Assembly: GCA_902806565.1 (NCBI GenBank)
Contig: CADCXA010000021.1
Span: 1,116,001-1,180,000, forward strand
Direction: 5' to 3'
Source of the DNA: Hypoxylon rubiginosum
Lineage: Eukaryota > Ascomycota > Sordariomycetes > Xylariales > Hypoxylaceae
Length of the DNA: 64,000 nt
The position numbers and the translations under genes were made by a program. Under the pieces are notes generated by a model, which made no database searches, had not been told where the DNA came from, and saw only the letters and a program-made list of their open reading frames with translations. Shown piece by piece: positions 1 through 11,230 of the stretch (its first letter is position 1; each line of letters opens with the position of its first letter).

Positions 1-352
1 TTATATAAAAGGGGGAAAATACGATGAGGCAGTGCCGATAGGAGGTGAATACGAAGAAATCTGGCAGTCTGGTTGCAAGGTACGAGATACCCTTACACCT
101 TACAGCTGTATGTCAGCCAGTCAGCCAGTAAACGGGTAATTCCATTAAACCTTGGCACGGCCCCAGCTATGCTGGTGACCCACTTATCCACTAGTACCTA
201 CCCCAAAGTTCTAAGGGATCGACCTCTTACACGAAGTGCAAAGGAATCTCAAGTCAAGCATCGGAGCTACAGTCACTACAATTATACAATTAATATAGTG
301 ACTGTTCACTCATCGAAAGGGATATTCGTCACGCTCATTTGATATATGGCAT
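1..352. other. Intergenic, upstream of the DNA glycosylase gene
   Basis: No supported gene. A short open frame at 73-342 has no recognisable composition or motif and is taken as chance. The last 60 bases before the glycosylase start are AT-rich and are the likely promoter/leader. Confidence 0.5.
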
Positions 353-1417
353 ATGAGTACAGTCATATATATGACGGCGATGGATGAGGAGGGACGAGTC
401 ATGTCGGCGGACGATGTGCCCAAGGAGTCCAGTTTCGAGGGCCGTCTTCAGCTGAAGAACTTTATGTTCACCGGAGCAAGCCAAGATGCATCGTCCTCAA
501 GTCCACGGCGAAGCCAAAGGCTATTCACACCTCAGTTGGCAGCCTCACCCCAACGCTCAGCGTCAGCCACGCCAGGATCACCATCTGAATCCAAGAAGCG
601 CAAAGCTCAACCAGAGACCTCCGAAGCAGACAGCGATGTACCCGGCAAGAAAACCAGGGGCAGAAAAGGCACGCCCTCAGCCCCCTCCCCGTCGCCCAAA
701 AAGCGCGCCCGCCCCTCCTCCTCCTACGCGCCGCCCTCCACCTACGCGCACCTCCCCACGCTCCCCGACGCCGTCGCGCCCAACCTCCTCATCCTGACCA
801 TCGGCCTGAACCCGGGCCTGCAGACGGCGCGCACCGGCCACGCCTACGCGCACCCCTCGAACCTGTACTGGAAGCTTCTCTACTCCTCCGGCATCACCCC
901 CGTGCCCTGCCGCCCCTCCGAGGACCGGGACATGCCGGCCCGGTACGCCGTCGGCCATACCAACATCGTGGCGCGGCCCACGCGGAACGGCGCCGAGCTG
1001 CGCCGCGCCGAGATGGACGAGGGGGTCGCCGCGCTCGACGCCAAGTGCCGCCGCTGGCGGCCCGAGGTCGCGTGCGTCGTCGGCAAGAGCATCTGGGAGA
1101 GCGTGTTCCGCGTCCGGCACGGGCGGGCGCTGGCTAAGGGGGAGTTCGCGTACGGGTGGCAGGAGGGGGAGCGGATGGGTGCGGTGGTGGGAGGAGGAAA
1201 GGGAAAGGGAGAGGGAGAGGAGGATGGTGAGGATGGTGAGGAGGAGCCTTGGGAGGGGTCTAGGGTGTTTGTGGCCACCAGTACGAGCGGGCTCGCGGCT
1301 ACGGTGAGGCCAGAGGAGAAGGAGAGGATATGGAAGATACTAGGAGACTGGTGCGTGAAGAGGCGCAAGGAGAGGGAGGATGCTGCTGCTAAAAGTGCGT
1401 CAACCGAGGACATATGA
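353..1417 (+). CDS. G/T(U)-mismatch DNA glycosylase, MUG/TDG family
   Basis: Intronless 354-residue protein. Family members remove uracil or thymine from G:U and G:T mismatches and start base excision repair in the nucleus. Seen: a disordered, basic, Ser/Pro-rich N-terminal third with KKRK-type clusters (likely nuclear targeting); motif 1 at residues about 147-176 containing GLNPG, where Asn153 aligns with the catalytic Asn of human TDG, followed by the family's H-P-x-N and W-K-L-L-Y; and a second active-site loop TSTSGLAA near residue 304, matching the Ser-rich DNA-intercalating loop (SSSARCA in TDG). An unusual Gly/Lys/Glu/Asp-rich low-complexity insert (about 277-300) sits between core strands. 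In-frame Met7, Met10 and Met17 are alternative starts. Family assignment is confident; preferred substrate is not visible. Confidence 0.88.
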   Translation: MSTVIYMTAMDEEGRVMSADDVPKESSFEGRLQLKNFMFTGASQDASSSSPRRSQRLFTPQLAASPQRSASATPGSPSESKKRKAQPETSEADSDVPGKKTRGRKGTPSAPSPSPKKRARPSSSYAPPSTYAHLPTLPDAVAPNLLILTIGLNPGLQTARTGHAYAHPSNLYWKLLYSSGITPVPCRPSEDRDMPARYAVGHTNIVARPTRNGAELRRAEMDEGVAALDAKCRRWRPEVACVVGKSIWESVFRVRHGRALAKGEFAYGWQEGERMGAVVGGGKGKGEGEEDGEDGEEEPWEGSRVFVATSTSGLAATVRPEEKERIWKILGDWCVKRRKEREDAAAKSASTEDI

Positions 1418-1894
1418 GAAAAGAACGACTCCTTGCCAATCACCATGTTAGTAGCTTCACTATCACGGCAGCATAGCCGCATGGTTCTATACTGTATACT
1501 TTCTAGCATTAGCATTGCTTATGATACCCAACTGTTATTATTTGACAGCCTAGTCAAACCAGACGCTATTAAAAACACGATATTGCCAGTCTACTTAAAG
1601 AGGTGAGGACTTAAAATATATTTGTCTATCTAGGAGTACTTTTTTTGTGTAATTGGCCATGTACCATAGGACTACCTAGAGTATCCAATAGCATGAAACC
1701 TAGCCTCATGCTCATTACACCTGCTTGATTCCTCTCCTATCTCCTCTTTTCTCCTGAAGACGAAACCAAAACGCCATGGGTATATCATAAACAGGCGTCG
1801 AAAATATGGTCTCTTAAAAATCATCGTCGACCAAAATGTATGTGCAAAATGAATAAATCTATCAACAACCAACCCATGATTAAAATCTCCCTCA
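1418..1894. other. Convergent intergenic spacer
   Basis: Lies between the 3' ends of the glycosylase gene (+) and the glycine-rich protein gene (-). AT-rich with no coding signal; it should hold both 3' UTRs. Confidence 0.5.
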
Positions 1895-2819
1895 TCACGA
1901 CATGCATACGATGGCCACCGCAGTCGTGATGAATGGCAACCAACCCGCAGCTCGGGCGAGAGCATGCAGACCACTTGCTGCGTTGGGGTCTTCAGTGCCT
2001 CCCGCTGCCGTCGTGCCATTGGGAAGCGTGCCGAGGATGTAAATAGTAGAATCATTCGTGGTATCGTTGTCCGCCACTGTGACAAGCGATTTGTTCAGGT
2101 TCGCGTAGCTGCCGTCTCCGATAATCGAATTAAAATAGGTCTGGTTGCCATTGTCGTCACAACCGCACGACTCGTAATAATCGCACAGGCAACTAACGGG
2201 CTTTGTCTCGTTTTGTTGGTTCGTCGAGTTATAGTATGGGTAGCGATGCGTGTAAGGATATACGTATGCGCCGTAGGCAAAGCTCGCGCCTACAAAGCCT
2301 ACATAGCCAATTGCAGCACCGGCCACGACAAAGGGCAAGATGCCGGTGGGACTGGGTCCACCAGATTTATATGGTTGTTTCGCGCCGCCGCCATAGTAGG
2401 ATCCGCCTCCGTAGCTAGGCCTCACACCGCTGCCTGTCGTTGTCGAGCCGCCGACATTGGACGATGACGATCCTCGACCACCGCTGGAACCTCCTGAGCT
2501 GCCTGTTATTGGTTAGCTAACGTTCATGCAAGTCCTTAAAAAATCCATCGCAACTGTAAATACCAGAAGATCCTCCCCGACCACCAGACGAACCTGAGGA
2601 GCCGCCGCTAGAACCACTGCTACCGCCTCTGCCACCACCTCCTCCTCCACCTTTGCGCTTCCATAGATCTTCGCTTGTTTCTGATCGCTCTGAGTATTGC
2701 GACTCTGCCTGTTGTGACCGTGTATCTAACGCGACATCGCTAGCAATATCGGAAACCGCCGCAGCGGTGACGCTTTGACCGAAGGCGGTTAGACCGAGGA
2801 AGAAATATTCGGGCTTCAT
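1895..2819 (-). CDS. Glycine-rich secreted/membrane-anchored fungal protein (DUF7732-like)
   Basis: Two exons on the minus strand: 2819-2564 and 2502-1895, with a 61-nt intron (GTATTT donor, gctaac branch, CAG acceptor); 287 residues. Order of parts: signal peptide of about 20 residues, acidic/polar linker, KRKGGGG-type Gly/Ser-rich stretch, a conserved block with repeated Y-G-G-G, a hydrophobic membrane-like helix (starting GILPFVVAG), a Cys-containing N-glycosylatable domain, and a hydrophobic C-terminus that could be a GPI signal. From memory of fungal families it matches the protein catalogued as DUF7732; the exact Pfam label is not checked. Its function is unknown; a cell-surface or secretory-pathway location is inferred from the signal peptide. 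Confidence 0.75.
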
Positions 2820-4088
2820 GGAGAGGTTTTGCGCGTTTGCAATGGATATCGATAGTATACAAGGGGAAACAATTGCTATATTCGACGACCGTTTGATGAA
2901 GTTCGTACAGAACAGAACAGTTGACGTGGGGAATTCTTGAGAAAGCGAAAGCTGAAGAATAGGCGAGGTGGGGGCACTAGGATATTTGTATGTAGGAATG
3001 AAGGCGCAGTATGGTGCCGTGATGTGATTAAGTTTGATGATTCAGATGCCAAGAGGCTACCATTCGGAACGCGGTCAATTCCTTCGTACGGAACCGCTGG
3101 ACACCGGCTTGAATAGGCTTGAATAGGGAGTAGGACTCAGCAATCGAACAACCTCGAGGTACCCCCAATAGGTTTAGGTGAGTGGCGTGTGTGGCCAATT
3201 TCAAGTTCCCTGAATTTAGTTTTCTGCCAAGTCTCTCATCATTCTTCATTCATCATCACCTTAGCTGTTTGTTTCATGACATCGTTGATTTCTTTGTCCG
3301 TATCTGAGTTGCTGATGACATAGAAAAAACCCCGTCACAATTCTAATTTAGTAGGTGAAACGATCAAACAACCCCAATATTGCATATCAGGGCTGATCAG
3401 GACACCGATTCATCAGTTGAGGCAGATAAAAATATTAAATATGATGATAACCTCACCGAGCAAAGAACCCGGAGTTCTTCAAACCTAGTAAGAAATGGGC
3501 ACGTCAGAGAAGAGATACCGGTATTGGGGTATTGGTCTTTATTTGGCTTAGTGTGGGTAATTTAACGCCAGCGTGACATCACCCCCACTACTTTGGATTC
3601 CAAATATGACCGATGGCTCTTTTGATGGAGTAGGCTGATAGGTTGGGCTGAGCGAACTCTACCAGATTTAGCTTCTCTATTTGGAGCACGGATTGGTGGC
3701 TTATAATTCCCGATGCGGGGAATCACCTAGTTAGTATCTGCTCAGCCTCAACATAGATCAGAATTTATGTTCTTGTTCTAGAAGTTCATTTGTAGGTACT
3801 CAGATGTTTTCTCTTGATGGATGAAAAACCGAAGAAAAAAAAATCCCCAATCGGCAAGCAAACCAAAAGCCGCCACTAGGTATCACCATTTACGGATCCG
3901 CTTTACAGAACCACAGCTTCTGAGCCTCTGAGCCTCAGGTGCTGCTGAGGCCTCTTTGTAGTACTGATACAGGTGTTCCATCTGATAACCCAGCCTTGTC
4001 AAGCCACACACACACTTGCACTTCTGACTTCATCGCCTCATCGCCTCATCGTTACATAGTCTTATCTCAGGCCCACCTATTAGGCATC
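2820..4088. other. Divergent promoter region
   Basis: Separates the glycine-rich protein gene (-) from the ANCHR-like gene (+). Only short non-conserved open frames (for example 3028-3249 minus and 3380-3565 plus) are present. No repeat or RNA gene seen. Confidence 0.5.
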
Positions 4089-5384
4089 ATGACCGACGTC
4101 CCAGGGTCAGATCGGTCTTTGCTGGAAAGGCTAAATGCCCTCAAACCCAGCACTGTCAACTTGGACCCCTCATCAAAGTAAGGTAGTCTCGTAGTCGTCA
4201 GTCAGCCTGCTGTACCGCTAGTAGCTTGGCTGTCTCCGTACAATTTTAGTTCGATTTTGCTAAGTGTCATCAGGTCAGGCACTGCATCCAGTATAAAGCC
4301 GGTCAAGCCTCTATCTAGAGAGAATGCTCTCACGGAGAGGTTGAAGAGCCTTCGGAATCAAACCGAGGATTCGCCTCGTCGTGCATCGGCTTCAGAGGTA
4401 GCCCGTAAAGATAGTGATACTATCGACACATCATCTCCAGTTCATACACCACAATCACAGCCTCAACCTCAACCTAAGAGCCCGGGTACAAGTGCAGGCG
4501 CACCGCAAGTCTCCGTATATGACACTTTTGACGATGCAGATCCACTTCTCGCAGATGACCAGACACTTGAAGAGCTCCTAGCGGATTTAGAATCCGACCA
4601 GCAATGGCTCGATGAGGTAGCGGCAGAAGAAGAGGAGCATCGCAGAGTCACCGCGCTTCTTGAGGAACTTGGAAAATCATCTAGTGCCAACCCGGATTCA
4701 GGTGATGCCGAGAGTAGCAAAGCTAAAGAAGACGATGGGGATGAAGACAACAGTGACGACGATTCCGAGGGGGAACCCATGACTCGCGAGGCCGACGATG
4801 TCCTCTCGAAGGCAGTCGACGAGGCAGAATGGGAGAAGGCGAATGAGCCTCCTCAGCGCCAATCTCAGCCGGACTCCCCAGTTCACGATACAGAAGCAAG
4901 CGGTCAAGATCACGCTGCAGATGAGTCTACGGCGGCACAAAACTACGGCAAAGACGACCCCTTCAATTTACCCACCGTACCATATAATCTTCAGGATCAG
5001 CCAGGCCTTGCCGAAGAATCCCAAGAAGACGCCGATTTCGCTGCGTTCATCACTTCGCGCATGGCCGCGCTGAAGGTCAACACTCCCCCCGCCCGCACCC
5101 TCCCCTCGGCGCCGAACTCCGACGTCGACGCGTTCGGGCTACCAACGGCGCCCAGCTTCGCGCCGGCGGACAGGCCCGCTCCCGGCCTCGTCAAGCGTGT
5201 AGGGTACACAGACGAGGACCTAAAGACATGGTGCGTGGTATGTCTCGAGGACGGCGCGATCAAGTGTGTCGACTGCGACGGCGACGTCTATTGTGCCAGG
5301 TGCTGGAAGGAGATGCACGTCGGGCCAAGTGCCGGCTATGACGAGCGAGGGCACCGTTGGGAGAAGTTTGTGAGGGGACGATAG
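4089..5384 (+). CDS. ANCHR-like (abscission/NoCut checkpoint regulator) zinc-binding protein
   Basis: Two exons, 4089-4177 and 4274-5384, joined over a 96-nt GTAAGG...CAG intron; 399 residues. Two short repeated leucine/lysine motifs, LLERLNALKPS near the start and ALTERLKSLRNQ after the intron, resemble MIT-interacting motifs used to bind Vps4/ESCRT-III. A long acidic, Ser/Gln-rich disordered middle follows. The C-terminal 55 residues hold CVVC, CVDCDGD and CARC pairs plus a final H, a compact zinc-binding module like that at the end of human ZFYVE19/ANCHR. By homology it would delay ESCRT-driven abscission or endosomal membrane scission. An upstream in-frame ATG at 3939 exists but the added residues look non-coding, so 4089 is preferred. 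Confidence 0.72.
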
Positions 5385-6421
5385 GTAGGGCACGGGTATA
5401 ATGATGACATGGCTGACGTTCAGTCTATGATTGGCGAACTTACGATAACACTTATACGGCTGGGTTGGATCCCACGGGATTAGGTTGCACTGTTAGTTAG
5501 ATACCCTATTATATAGCCTATACCGGACTTTTTTTATTCGATGCGGCCTTTCGTCGTCGCGCAAAATTCCCTAAAGGATCTGGGGGCACAGCCACTTTAG
5601 TATATGTGCGACCTTCCTATGTGAGTACCCCGGATCAGCCAACTCGTCAGCCCAGCTTTTGGAGGGTTATGCCTTGATCGATCCCACTCTGACTAGAGAT
5701 TACGCGCATTGAATATGACAGGCATATCTATCATCGTTGGCAAACTGCTCACTGAAGCTATTCCGGTTCGACGGGTTGAGTTCTATAGTCCGTTTTCGGT
5801 GGGGGGAAAGGGTCAAGTCAGCTTTAAGCGGTCAATTATAGAACACATCTATGATAGAGCCCGTAAACCAATAAAATCTATGAGAATAAATTCGTATATT
5901 TATGAAGACATCATGATGGTGCCCTACTAGAGTTTACCGCCGAGGTTCATTATCAATGTCGGGTAAACTTAACATTTATGAGAGGATCAGATAGACTCGC
6001 AGTTTACGGGAGTAGGTACCCCTATACAAATAAACCTCACGAGTTTTGCAACAAGAACGAGAAAATACGGTATCCCTTATATTTTTTATACCTAGCCTGC
6101 ATACCTATCCACTTCCGGATCAATAATACAATTTTCGCAGCACAACGCCTATCCATCGTGCCCATCTGTTATGCCTAGAAGCCAACCCCAAGACTTCCCC
6201 CAATATATCCCTTGTGTTTTCCCGCCGCCCAGCTACCAAGTGAGGCGGATACAACCGTAGAAAAAAAAACCTTGTGTATACTCAGACTTGTGAGAAACCT
6301 ACGAGTGAAACAAGCCGCGACTTGGAAATCATTTTGTACCAATCCCGTTTCGTATTTTCGGCTATTCCAATGTTCCTATCCAGGCGAAAAGTAATATAAG
6401 AAACGCGCTCGCCCCTCACAA
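5385..6421. other. Convergent intergenic spacer
   Basis: AT-rich tract between the ANCHR-like gene and the cobalamin-transporter gene. Small frames at 5709-5930 and 5978-6178 are AT-biased, lack motifs and are not supported as genes. Confidence 0.5.
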
Positions 6422-8227
6422 TCACGCGGCGGAGCCGGAGCCGTTCCTATCGGCCTCCGCCTCCGCGCCGTTCGTGCCGTAGGAGCGCTTCGGGCGACCC
6501 GTAATGTCCTGCCACGTAGCGCCGAAGCGTCTGCTAGTGCTCGCCAGCAGGCCCTCCTCCTCGTCGGCCTCGGCCTCTTCGTCCAGGTCGCTAAGATTAA
6601 GTCTCGGGGCGCGGAAGAGAGACGTAAGGAAGACTATAAGAAAGACGCCGAGGAAGGCGAACTGGGCCCAGAAGTCGATGGCGCCGAAGACGGGCCAGTT
6701 GAGGGTGACGCGGTTCAGGAAGGTGGACATGACGGTAGGCGTGCAGGACTGCAGGGACCGCGAGTGCGAGTCGACCCACTCGGAGCACGGCTTGACGGCC
6801 TCGGGCGTCTGGCTGCAGTCGGGCCGCTGGTCCGGGTGGTGCGCCGGCAGGTCGCAGAACGTCTGGGTGCCGTAGGACGCGTACTGGGGCGCCACCATCA
6901 TGGCGACCGCGTAGTTGATCCCGAGCATCATGAGCGCGAGCATGACGGTGGCGACGAGCAGGGCCTGGGGCGCGGTGCGGCCGCGGCGGATCTGGAAGAT
7001 GCGCAGCCAGAGGAAGCGGATGCCGACGGCGGCGACGCCCGAGATGGACGCGCCGAAGAAGAGCAGGACGAGGAGCGCCATGAGCACGTAGTCGACGGGG
7101 AACGCGCGCGCGCTCTGCACGAAGACCCAGTTGATGGGCTGGAACACGTTGATGTGCGCGAGGATGTAGCCGCAGCGCTCCTTGCAGACCGAGTTGGCCG
7201 CCTTGTCGATGCCCGTGATGAGCATCGACACCCAGACGACCAGCGTCAGCAGGACGAGGAGGATGCCGCCGACGAGCTTGATCGGCCGGAACACGGCGCA
7301 GGTCTTGGACCACGCCCGCACGAGGAAGCTCTTGCCCTCGCCCTGCGCCTCCGCGGCGAGCCGCTCGCGCCGCACCAGCGTCCGCTCTTCGCGGGCGAGT
7401 GCTTCTAATTCCCGCCTGTCCTTGGCCGGCATCCCGTCGGACCGGCCGGCGTTGCGCATCTCCAGCTGCCGCTGGCGCTCGCGGTTCTGCTCGAGCTGGG
7501 ACGCCGTGTTTTCCGAGAGCTGGGGCGCCGACACGGAGGGTGCCGACTTAATAAAGGAGACGGGGAAGAGCGCGAGGCCGGCGCCCGTGTAGAGCACGTA
7601 CAGCAGCGTCCCCAGCGTGATCAGCAGGCCCACGCCGAACGTCAGCGCCTTCTCGCCGTGGTTCTGCTCCAGCAGCCGCTTGAAGAAGTCGAGGTCCAGA
7701 TGCCGGCCACCGTCGCGGGCTCCCGAGGCTGGTACGAAGAAGCCCACCAGGAAGATGATGACGACGAGCAGCACGAACGCGATGGTGTACTTGAAGGCCC
7801 CCCACAGCCGGCTGCCGACCGTCTGGTTGCCCTCCTGCTCCTCCACCTCGTCGTATTCTTCATACCAGAAATACGAGAACGGGATCACGAGCAAGCAGAG
7901 CAGGGCGTCGAAGCTGTAGAGGGAGTAATAGACGATCTTGAGCGTGAGGAGGATGTTTCGGATGCGTCCGGGGGTAGCCCAATCCTTCTTGACGCCGAGG
8001 GCGGTAGAAGTCGTCGACGAGACGAGCGCGATGTCGACGGGTAGGAGGAAGACGGTAGCGAGGAGGGCGGTCAAGCTGATGATGGCGACGGTGCTAACGA
8101 TGGCGGATCGGTCGCGAGGTGTCTGCCAGACGAATGTAGTGATGCTGGCAGCAATAAAGGCCAAGACGACCGCGACGGCGTAAGCCACCCAAATCAGGGA
8201 GGTCTGGACGTAGCCTTGGGCAGCCAT
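6422..8227 (-). CDS. Probable lysosomal/vacuolar cobalamin transporter (LMBD1 family)
   Basis: Single-exon 601-residue polytopic membrane protein, the usual length for fungal LMBD1 homologues. Seen: about nine hydrophobic segments, with an N-terminal helix pair (residues about 10-65), the conserved TPGRIRN and Y-Y-S-L-Y-S-F-D segment with the following helix, a long charged cytosolic loop rich in R/E (about 240-300), the KRC/C-G-Y-I-L loop and a last helix before an acidic tail. Human LMBD1 moves cobalamin out of lysosomes with ABCD4. Many filamentous fungi have no obvious B12 metabolism, so the real cargo or role in fungi is open. The gene is GC-rich and the minus-strand ATG at 8227 gives the family N-terminus. 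Confidence 0.85.
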   Translation of the reverse strand: MAAQGYVQTSLIWVAYAVAVVLAFIAASITTFVWQTPRDRSAIVSTVAIISLTALLATVFLLPVDIALVSSTTSTALGVKKDWATPGRIRNILLTLKIVYYSLYSFDALLCLLVIPFSYFWYEEYDEVEEQEGNQTVGSRLWGAFKYTIAFVLLVVIIFLVGFFVPASGARDGGRHLDLDFFKRLLEQNHGEKALTFGVGLLITLGTLLYVLYTGAGLALFPVSFIKSAPSVSAPQLSENTASQLEQNRERQRQLEMRNAGRSDGMPAKDRRELEALAREERTLVRRERLAAEAQGEGKSFLVRAWSKTCAVFRPIKLVGGILLVLLTLVVWVSMLITGIDKAANSVCKERCGYILAHINVFQPINWVFVQSARAFPVDYVLMALLVLLFFGASISGVAAVGIRFLWLRIFQIRRGRTAPQALLVATVMLALMMLGINYAVAMMVAPQYASYGTQTFCDLPAHHPDQRPDCSQTPEAVKPCSEWVDSHSRSLQSCTPTVMSTFLNRVTLNWPVFGAIDFWAQFAFLGVFLIVFLTSLFRAPRLNLSDLDEEAEADEEEGLLASTSRRFGATWQDITGRPKRSYGTNGAEAEADRNGSGSAA

Positions 8228-8676
8228 TTTTCGGATAGAAGAAACGCAAAAGATGCGTTTCGATGGCTGCTAAAAAAGGATTTATCAAATCGGAAGGGAA
8301 GAATAGGGATTGAACATTGAGGAAGCGAGCTTGAATAGCGTCGACTTTACCCCGCGTTGCTTGAAGAGAGGGAAGAAGTTTTGGAATGTCGTCGTTGTTG
8401 TTGATGTGTTCGAGCTACCTAATCAGCTAAGAACGAGCTCCGTGATGATGACGTATTACTTACGGCCAAGTCCCCGATTTATGCATTTCAGAGGATTCTA
8501 TTTATGTATATATTCATAGCCTCGTCAAGGTCATATCCGTCTATAAGCATCCTTGGGTATTTTAGTATTTACAGATTTTAACCACAACTGTCACTCCGAC
8601 CATATGCAACACAGGCAACCAAAACATGCATCATTCAATCATTTATGAACCAAGATTTCAAGTGGACATCCCTTTC
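8228..8676. other. Intergenic spacer
   Basis: Promoter side of the cobalamin-transporter gene and 3' side of the small membrane protein gene. Short frame 8310-8519 is not supported. Confidence 0.45.
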
Positions 8677-9219
8677 CTAAATCCCAGCACAACGGAAGTT
8701 ATGATTGCTAGCCGTCTCAGCCGGCAACTCCACAGGCGTCCTTGGTGAGTGATATGTCGGCAGCTCGCTAGGTCCCCATCCGCCTTGTTTTATTGTCGAA
8801 ATATGTGAAGGTGGCTCTTCGATATCCTTTTCTTCGAGAATAGGGGCTTCCGCTTTTCGACGCCGATGTCTTAGCAAGAGATATAGTGCTGCTATGGCGG
8901 TGATACCCAGAACCGCTAGACCTCCGATCACCGAGCCGATAATAGCATCTGCATTGCTGCTTGGGCTAGACGGTGTTAGATCTCCTGAAGTACTCGGAGA
9001 GCCCTGACTTGAAGTGGCCAGAGATGCTGGCTCTATGGTTGCTTGACTCGACCAGAGCTGTGATGAAGGTGCCGATGATAGCGGACTCGACGACAAATCG
9101 GGCGCAATGAGGTCGACTATCGGGGTAGCGTCTACTCGTGGTTCTAAGGTAATGGACATCGTTTTGATCGGTGCTGTGATCGGAGGAGGCTTGTCAAGGT
9201 GAGGATTAGTGCAGTCCAA
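8677..9219 (-). CDS. Single-pass membrane protein with Ser/Thr-rich ectodomain (5' end uncertain)
   Basis: Open frame of about 180 codons reading from 9219. The first ATG is at 9159 (160 residues). Seen: a Ser/Thr/Pro-rich stretch typical of O-glycosylated fungal stalks, one membrane helix (D-A-I-I-G-S-V-I-G-G onward), an RHRRRK stop-transfer cluster and a cytosolic tail ending in a Pro/Tyr-rich segment. This is the layout of Mid2/WSC-like sensors and many fungal lectin-type receptors after their ectodomain. No signal peptide or globular ectodomain precedes it, and the 900 bases upstream are AT-rich without an obvious exon. It may be a 5'-truncated remnant or have a missed small first exon. 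No function can be assigned. Confidence 0.45.
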   Translation of the reverse strand: MDCTNPHLDKPPPITAPIKTMSITLEPRVDATPIVDLIAPDLSSSPLSSAPSSQLWSSQATIEPASLATSSQGSPSTSGDLTPSSPSSNADAIIGSVIGGLAVLGITAIAALYLLLRHRRRKAEAPILEEKDIEEPPSHISTIKQGGWGPSELPTYHSPRTPVELPAETASNHNFRCAGI

Positions 9220-10522
9220 GGAAATAGACGAGTAGACGCTCCCCTTTCCAGGGCTTCATGATTTCGAGCTGAATCGAAAAGTTCAGCTTCCACGATATTT
9301 TCTCTGGCTGATTGATTTTATTCTGTTACACATAAACTATAGTTAATTACAAAGTTATGAGTCGTCACAGCGTTACATTTGTTGGTTTCTTCTAAGACAG
9401 TTGAGACACGTCGATTTGCCCCTGATGGCCTATTATCTAGGCATAATGCCTACTAATCAATACCAAAGGAGCGTAAAGCTATCGCTAAGCGCCCTCACCA
9501 ACCTAGACATCTCGAGATTGGCCCAAATGACACCGGGAGTCTAGGCTCATAAAGAAGCTGACAGGTGTAAGCTGGCCGGGACCATCCCGCGCTTAACCGG
9601 GGTCCTGTATTCTCTGCTGCCAACAACATTTAAGATCCACGTGTGTTATCACGTGGCCGCGTTACTGTGTATATCATAACCATCAGGCCGTACAGCCTTT
9701 CATGTCTTGTGTTTTACAACCTTCGGGCGGGTTCTCCTGACATGCGCGCAACACTATGCCCGCAGTATTGCTACTTTTATCACCCGTTGATCTACTTGTC
9801 CTATGACACATGCCCGTCATACTTTCAAAGCTGGTGCTGTTACGGCTCACAGTATACCTAGGATAATTTATAGATACTTCACAGCTTGTTTAGAAAATGT
9901 AGCTTGGTGAACAGATATTTCGTGTTATTTTCCCAAAGCGGTATTTAATAGTCAGATTCTAGAATCGAATAATCATGAAATCAGTTCATACACAACCGGC
10001 ACTTCTCAATAGTTACTAGACAGTCTGCAGCATTTCCTGAGACGTCTCCTGATCTTTTTCTCCATGTCAGCACCACCAATGCATATAACTTATGTAGGAG
10101 CAAGAGGAGTATTTAGCTAAGGGTTTCCAATTCAGTATATATATACGTGAGAAAGTGAAAAGGGGGGAGGAGCTTTCAATAAGCAGGGAGCAGTGTGATT
10201 TAGATTCTCAAGTGTGCTACAGACGATACGGTTTAACACAAATGGCCCCAATACGAACTTGGCTACTATGATATCTCTTCACATCTTAAGTCAAAGACAG
10301 GTCTTCCCATAGGAGGTCTGATAGACTTAATATGTAGGTTGAAAATTACAGTTATGAAAAAGGGGGGAGGCTTAAAAGTCTTTTTTCTTTTCCTTTTTTT
10401 TTTAGTAAATGTGAAGAAAGTAAACGCTGAAAAATGTAAACTGATTCCTACGTGATAGTTAAATTAAATGCAGGATGCGTCTTGTATTTCAAAGGAGAAA
10501 AAAAGAAAAAAAAAGAAACAAT
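9220..10522. other. AT-rich gene-free stretch
   Basis: Contains only chance frames (for example 9643-9861, which lacks an ATG at its start). Two short purine tracts of the form AAAAGGGGGGAGG occur near 10157 and 10359. No coding signal seen. Confidence 0.45.
10498..10514 (-). terminator. RNA polymerase III terminator of the tRNA-like gene
   Basis: Read on the minus strand, nine T, one C and seven T follow 8 nt after the tRNA-like 3' end. Runs of four or more T terminate Pol III in fungi, so this supports Pol III transcription of the upstream unit. Confidence 0.6.
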
Positions 10523-10701
10523 TACCGAGGGCCAGATTCGAACTGGCGTCTCCGGTTGAGTAGGTTATCTGCTACCATACAATGGAGCTCCTCGCTGTGC
10601 TGGCATCGCACAGTTTCTGTGGTGTCTGGCATCCGCGTTTTAAAGATCCAGTGCATGCTTCAGGCCGCTGTCCCAGAATCATACCACTAGACCACCTCAG
10701 C
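10523..10701 (-). tRNA. tRNA-like Pol III gene, anticodon not assignable (long insert or degenerate)
   Basis: On the minus strand a 5' half beginning GCTGAGG carries a canonical A box (TGGTCTAGTGG) within a D-arm like those of tRNA-Pro/Gly. A 3' half carries a T-arm GCCAG-TTCGAAT-CTGGC with a B box, followed by CCTCGGT that pairs with GCTGAGG (two G-U wobbles) as the acceptor stem, then a discriminator A and a T-run terminator. The halves are separated by about 135 nt instead of about 35. TCTGG on the 5' side can pair with CCGGA on the 3' side, but no seven-base loop with U33 can be formed, so I cannot name an anticodon. Options are an atypical intron-bearing tRNA, a disrupted pseudogene or a fusion of two tRNA halves. 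Confidence 0.45.
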
Positions 10702-11230
10702 TTTGGAATTGTTGGAAAAGTGCACAGCAACTATGGTATATAACCCCTCCATTGGGAAAGTACCTTGGGGCCGCCGTTGCTCCTGGAAACCGGAACAACA
10801 CCGGGCCCGGCGATGCTTCAACTCTAGTTAGTGGCCGTGATGCCACTGCAGGTGGTTACTTCTCCTAGACAGTGAGGGGCAACAGATAGCAAATCGAGCA
10901 CACTTCGCAACTACAAGGTACCTACATGTGTGCGCTTTACAGCGAGGAGAGTACCTAAGATATAGCTTGTGGTTAGGAGATCAGAATACACAAGGTACCA
11001 GCATCGATTATGACCCCTTAACAACTAACATCATGAAGTATATTTACCTGTAGATGGGTAAATTAATCTTTAGGCCGCTCTATGAGATGATGACTACAGC
11101 GAAAATAATGCCACCGTGATAAAAATTATATAAAGCGCCTACCTACTTCTATAATATTAAGATAGGTACTGGTTATCCTCTTTTCTCTCCAACACTTAGG
11201 CCCAGATTCCCACTCAAATTTCTTATCTTC
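10702..11230. other. Intergenic spacer
   Basis: Upstream of the tRNA-like unit and 3' of the monooxygenase gene. AT-rich with no frame worth annotating. Confidence 0.45.

Noticed and set aside
677..1120. Long minus-strand frame opposite the DNA glycosylase gene
   Set aside because: Gly/Arg/Val-rich antisense shadow caused by GC-biased third positions of the real gene.
3939..4088. Upstream start for the ANCHR-like protein
   Set aside because: In frame, but the extra 50 residues look like translated leader; the start at 4089 directly precedes the conserved motif.
10475..10690. 71-codon protein frame
   Set aside because: Lies across the tRNA-like unit and its A-rich flank.
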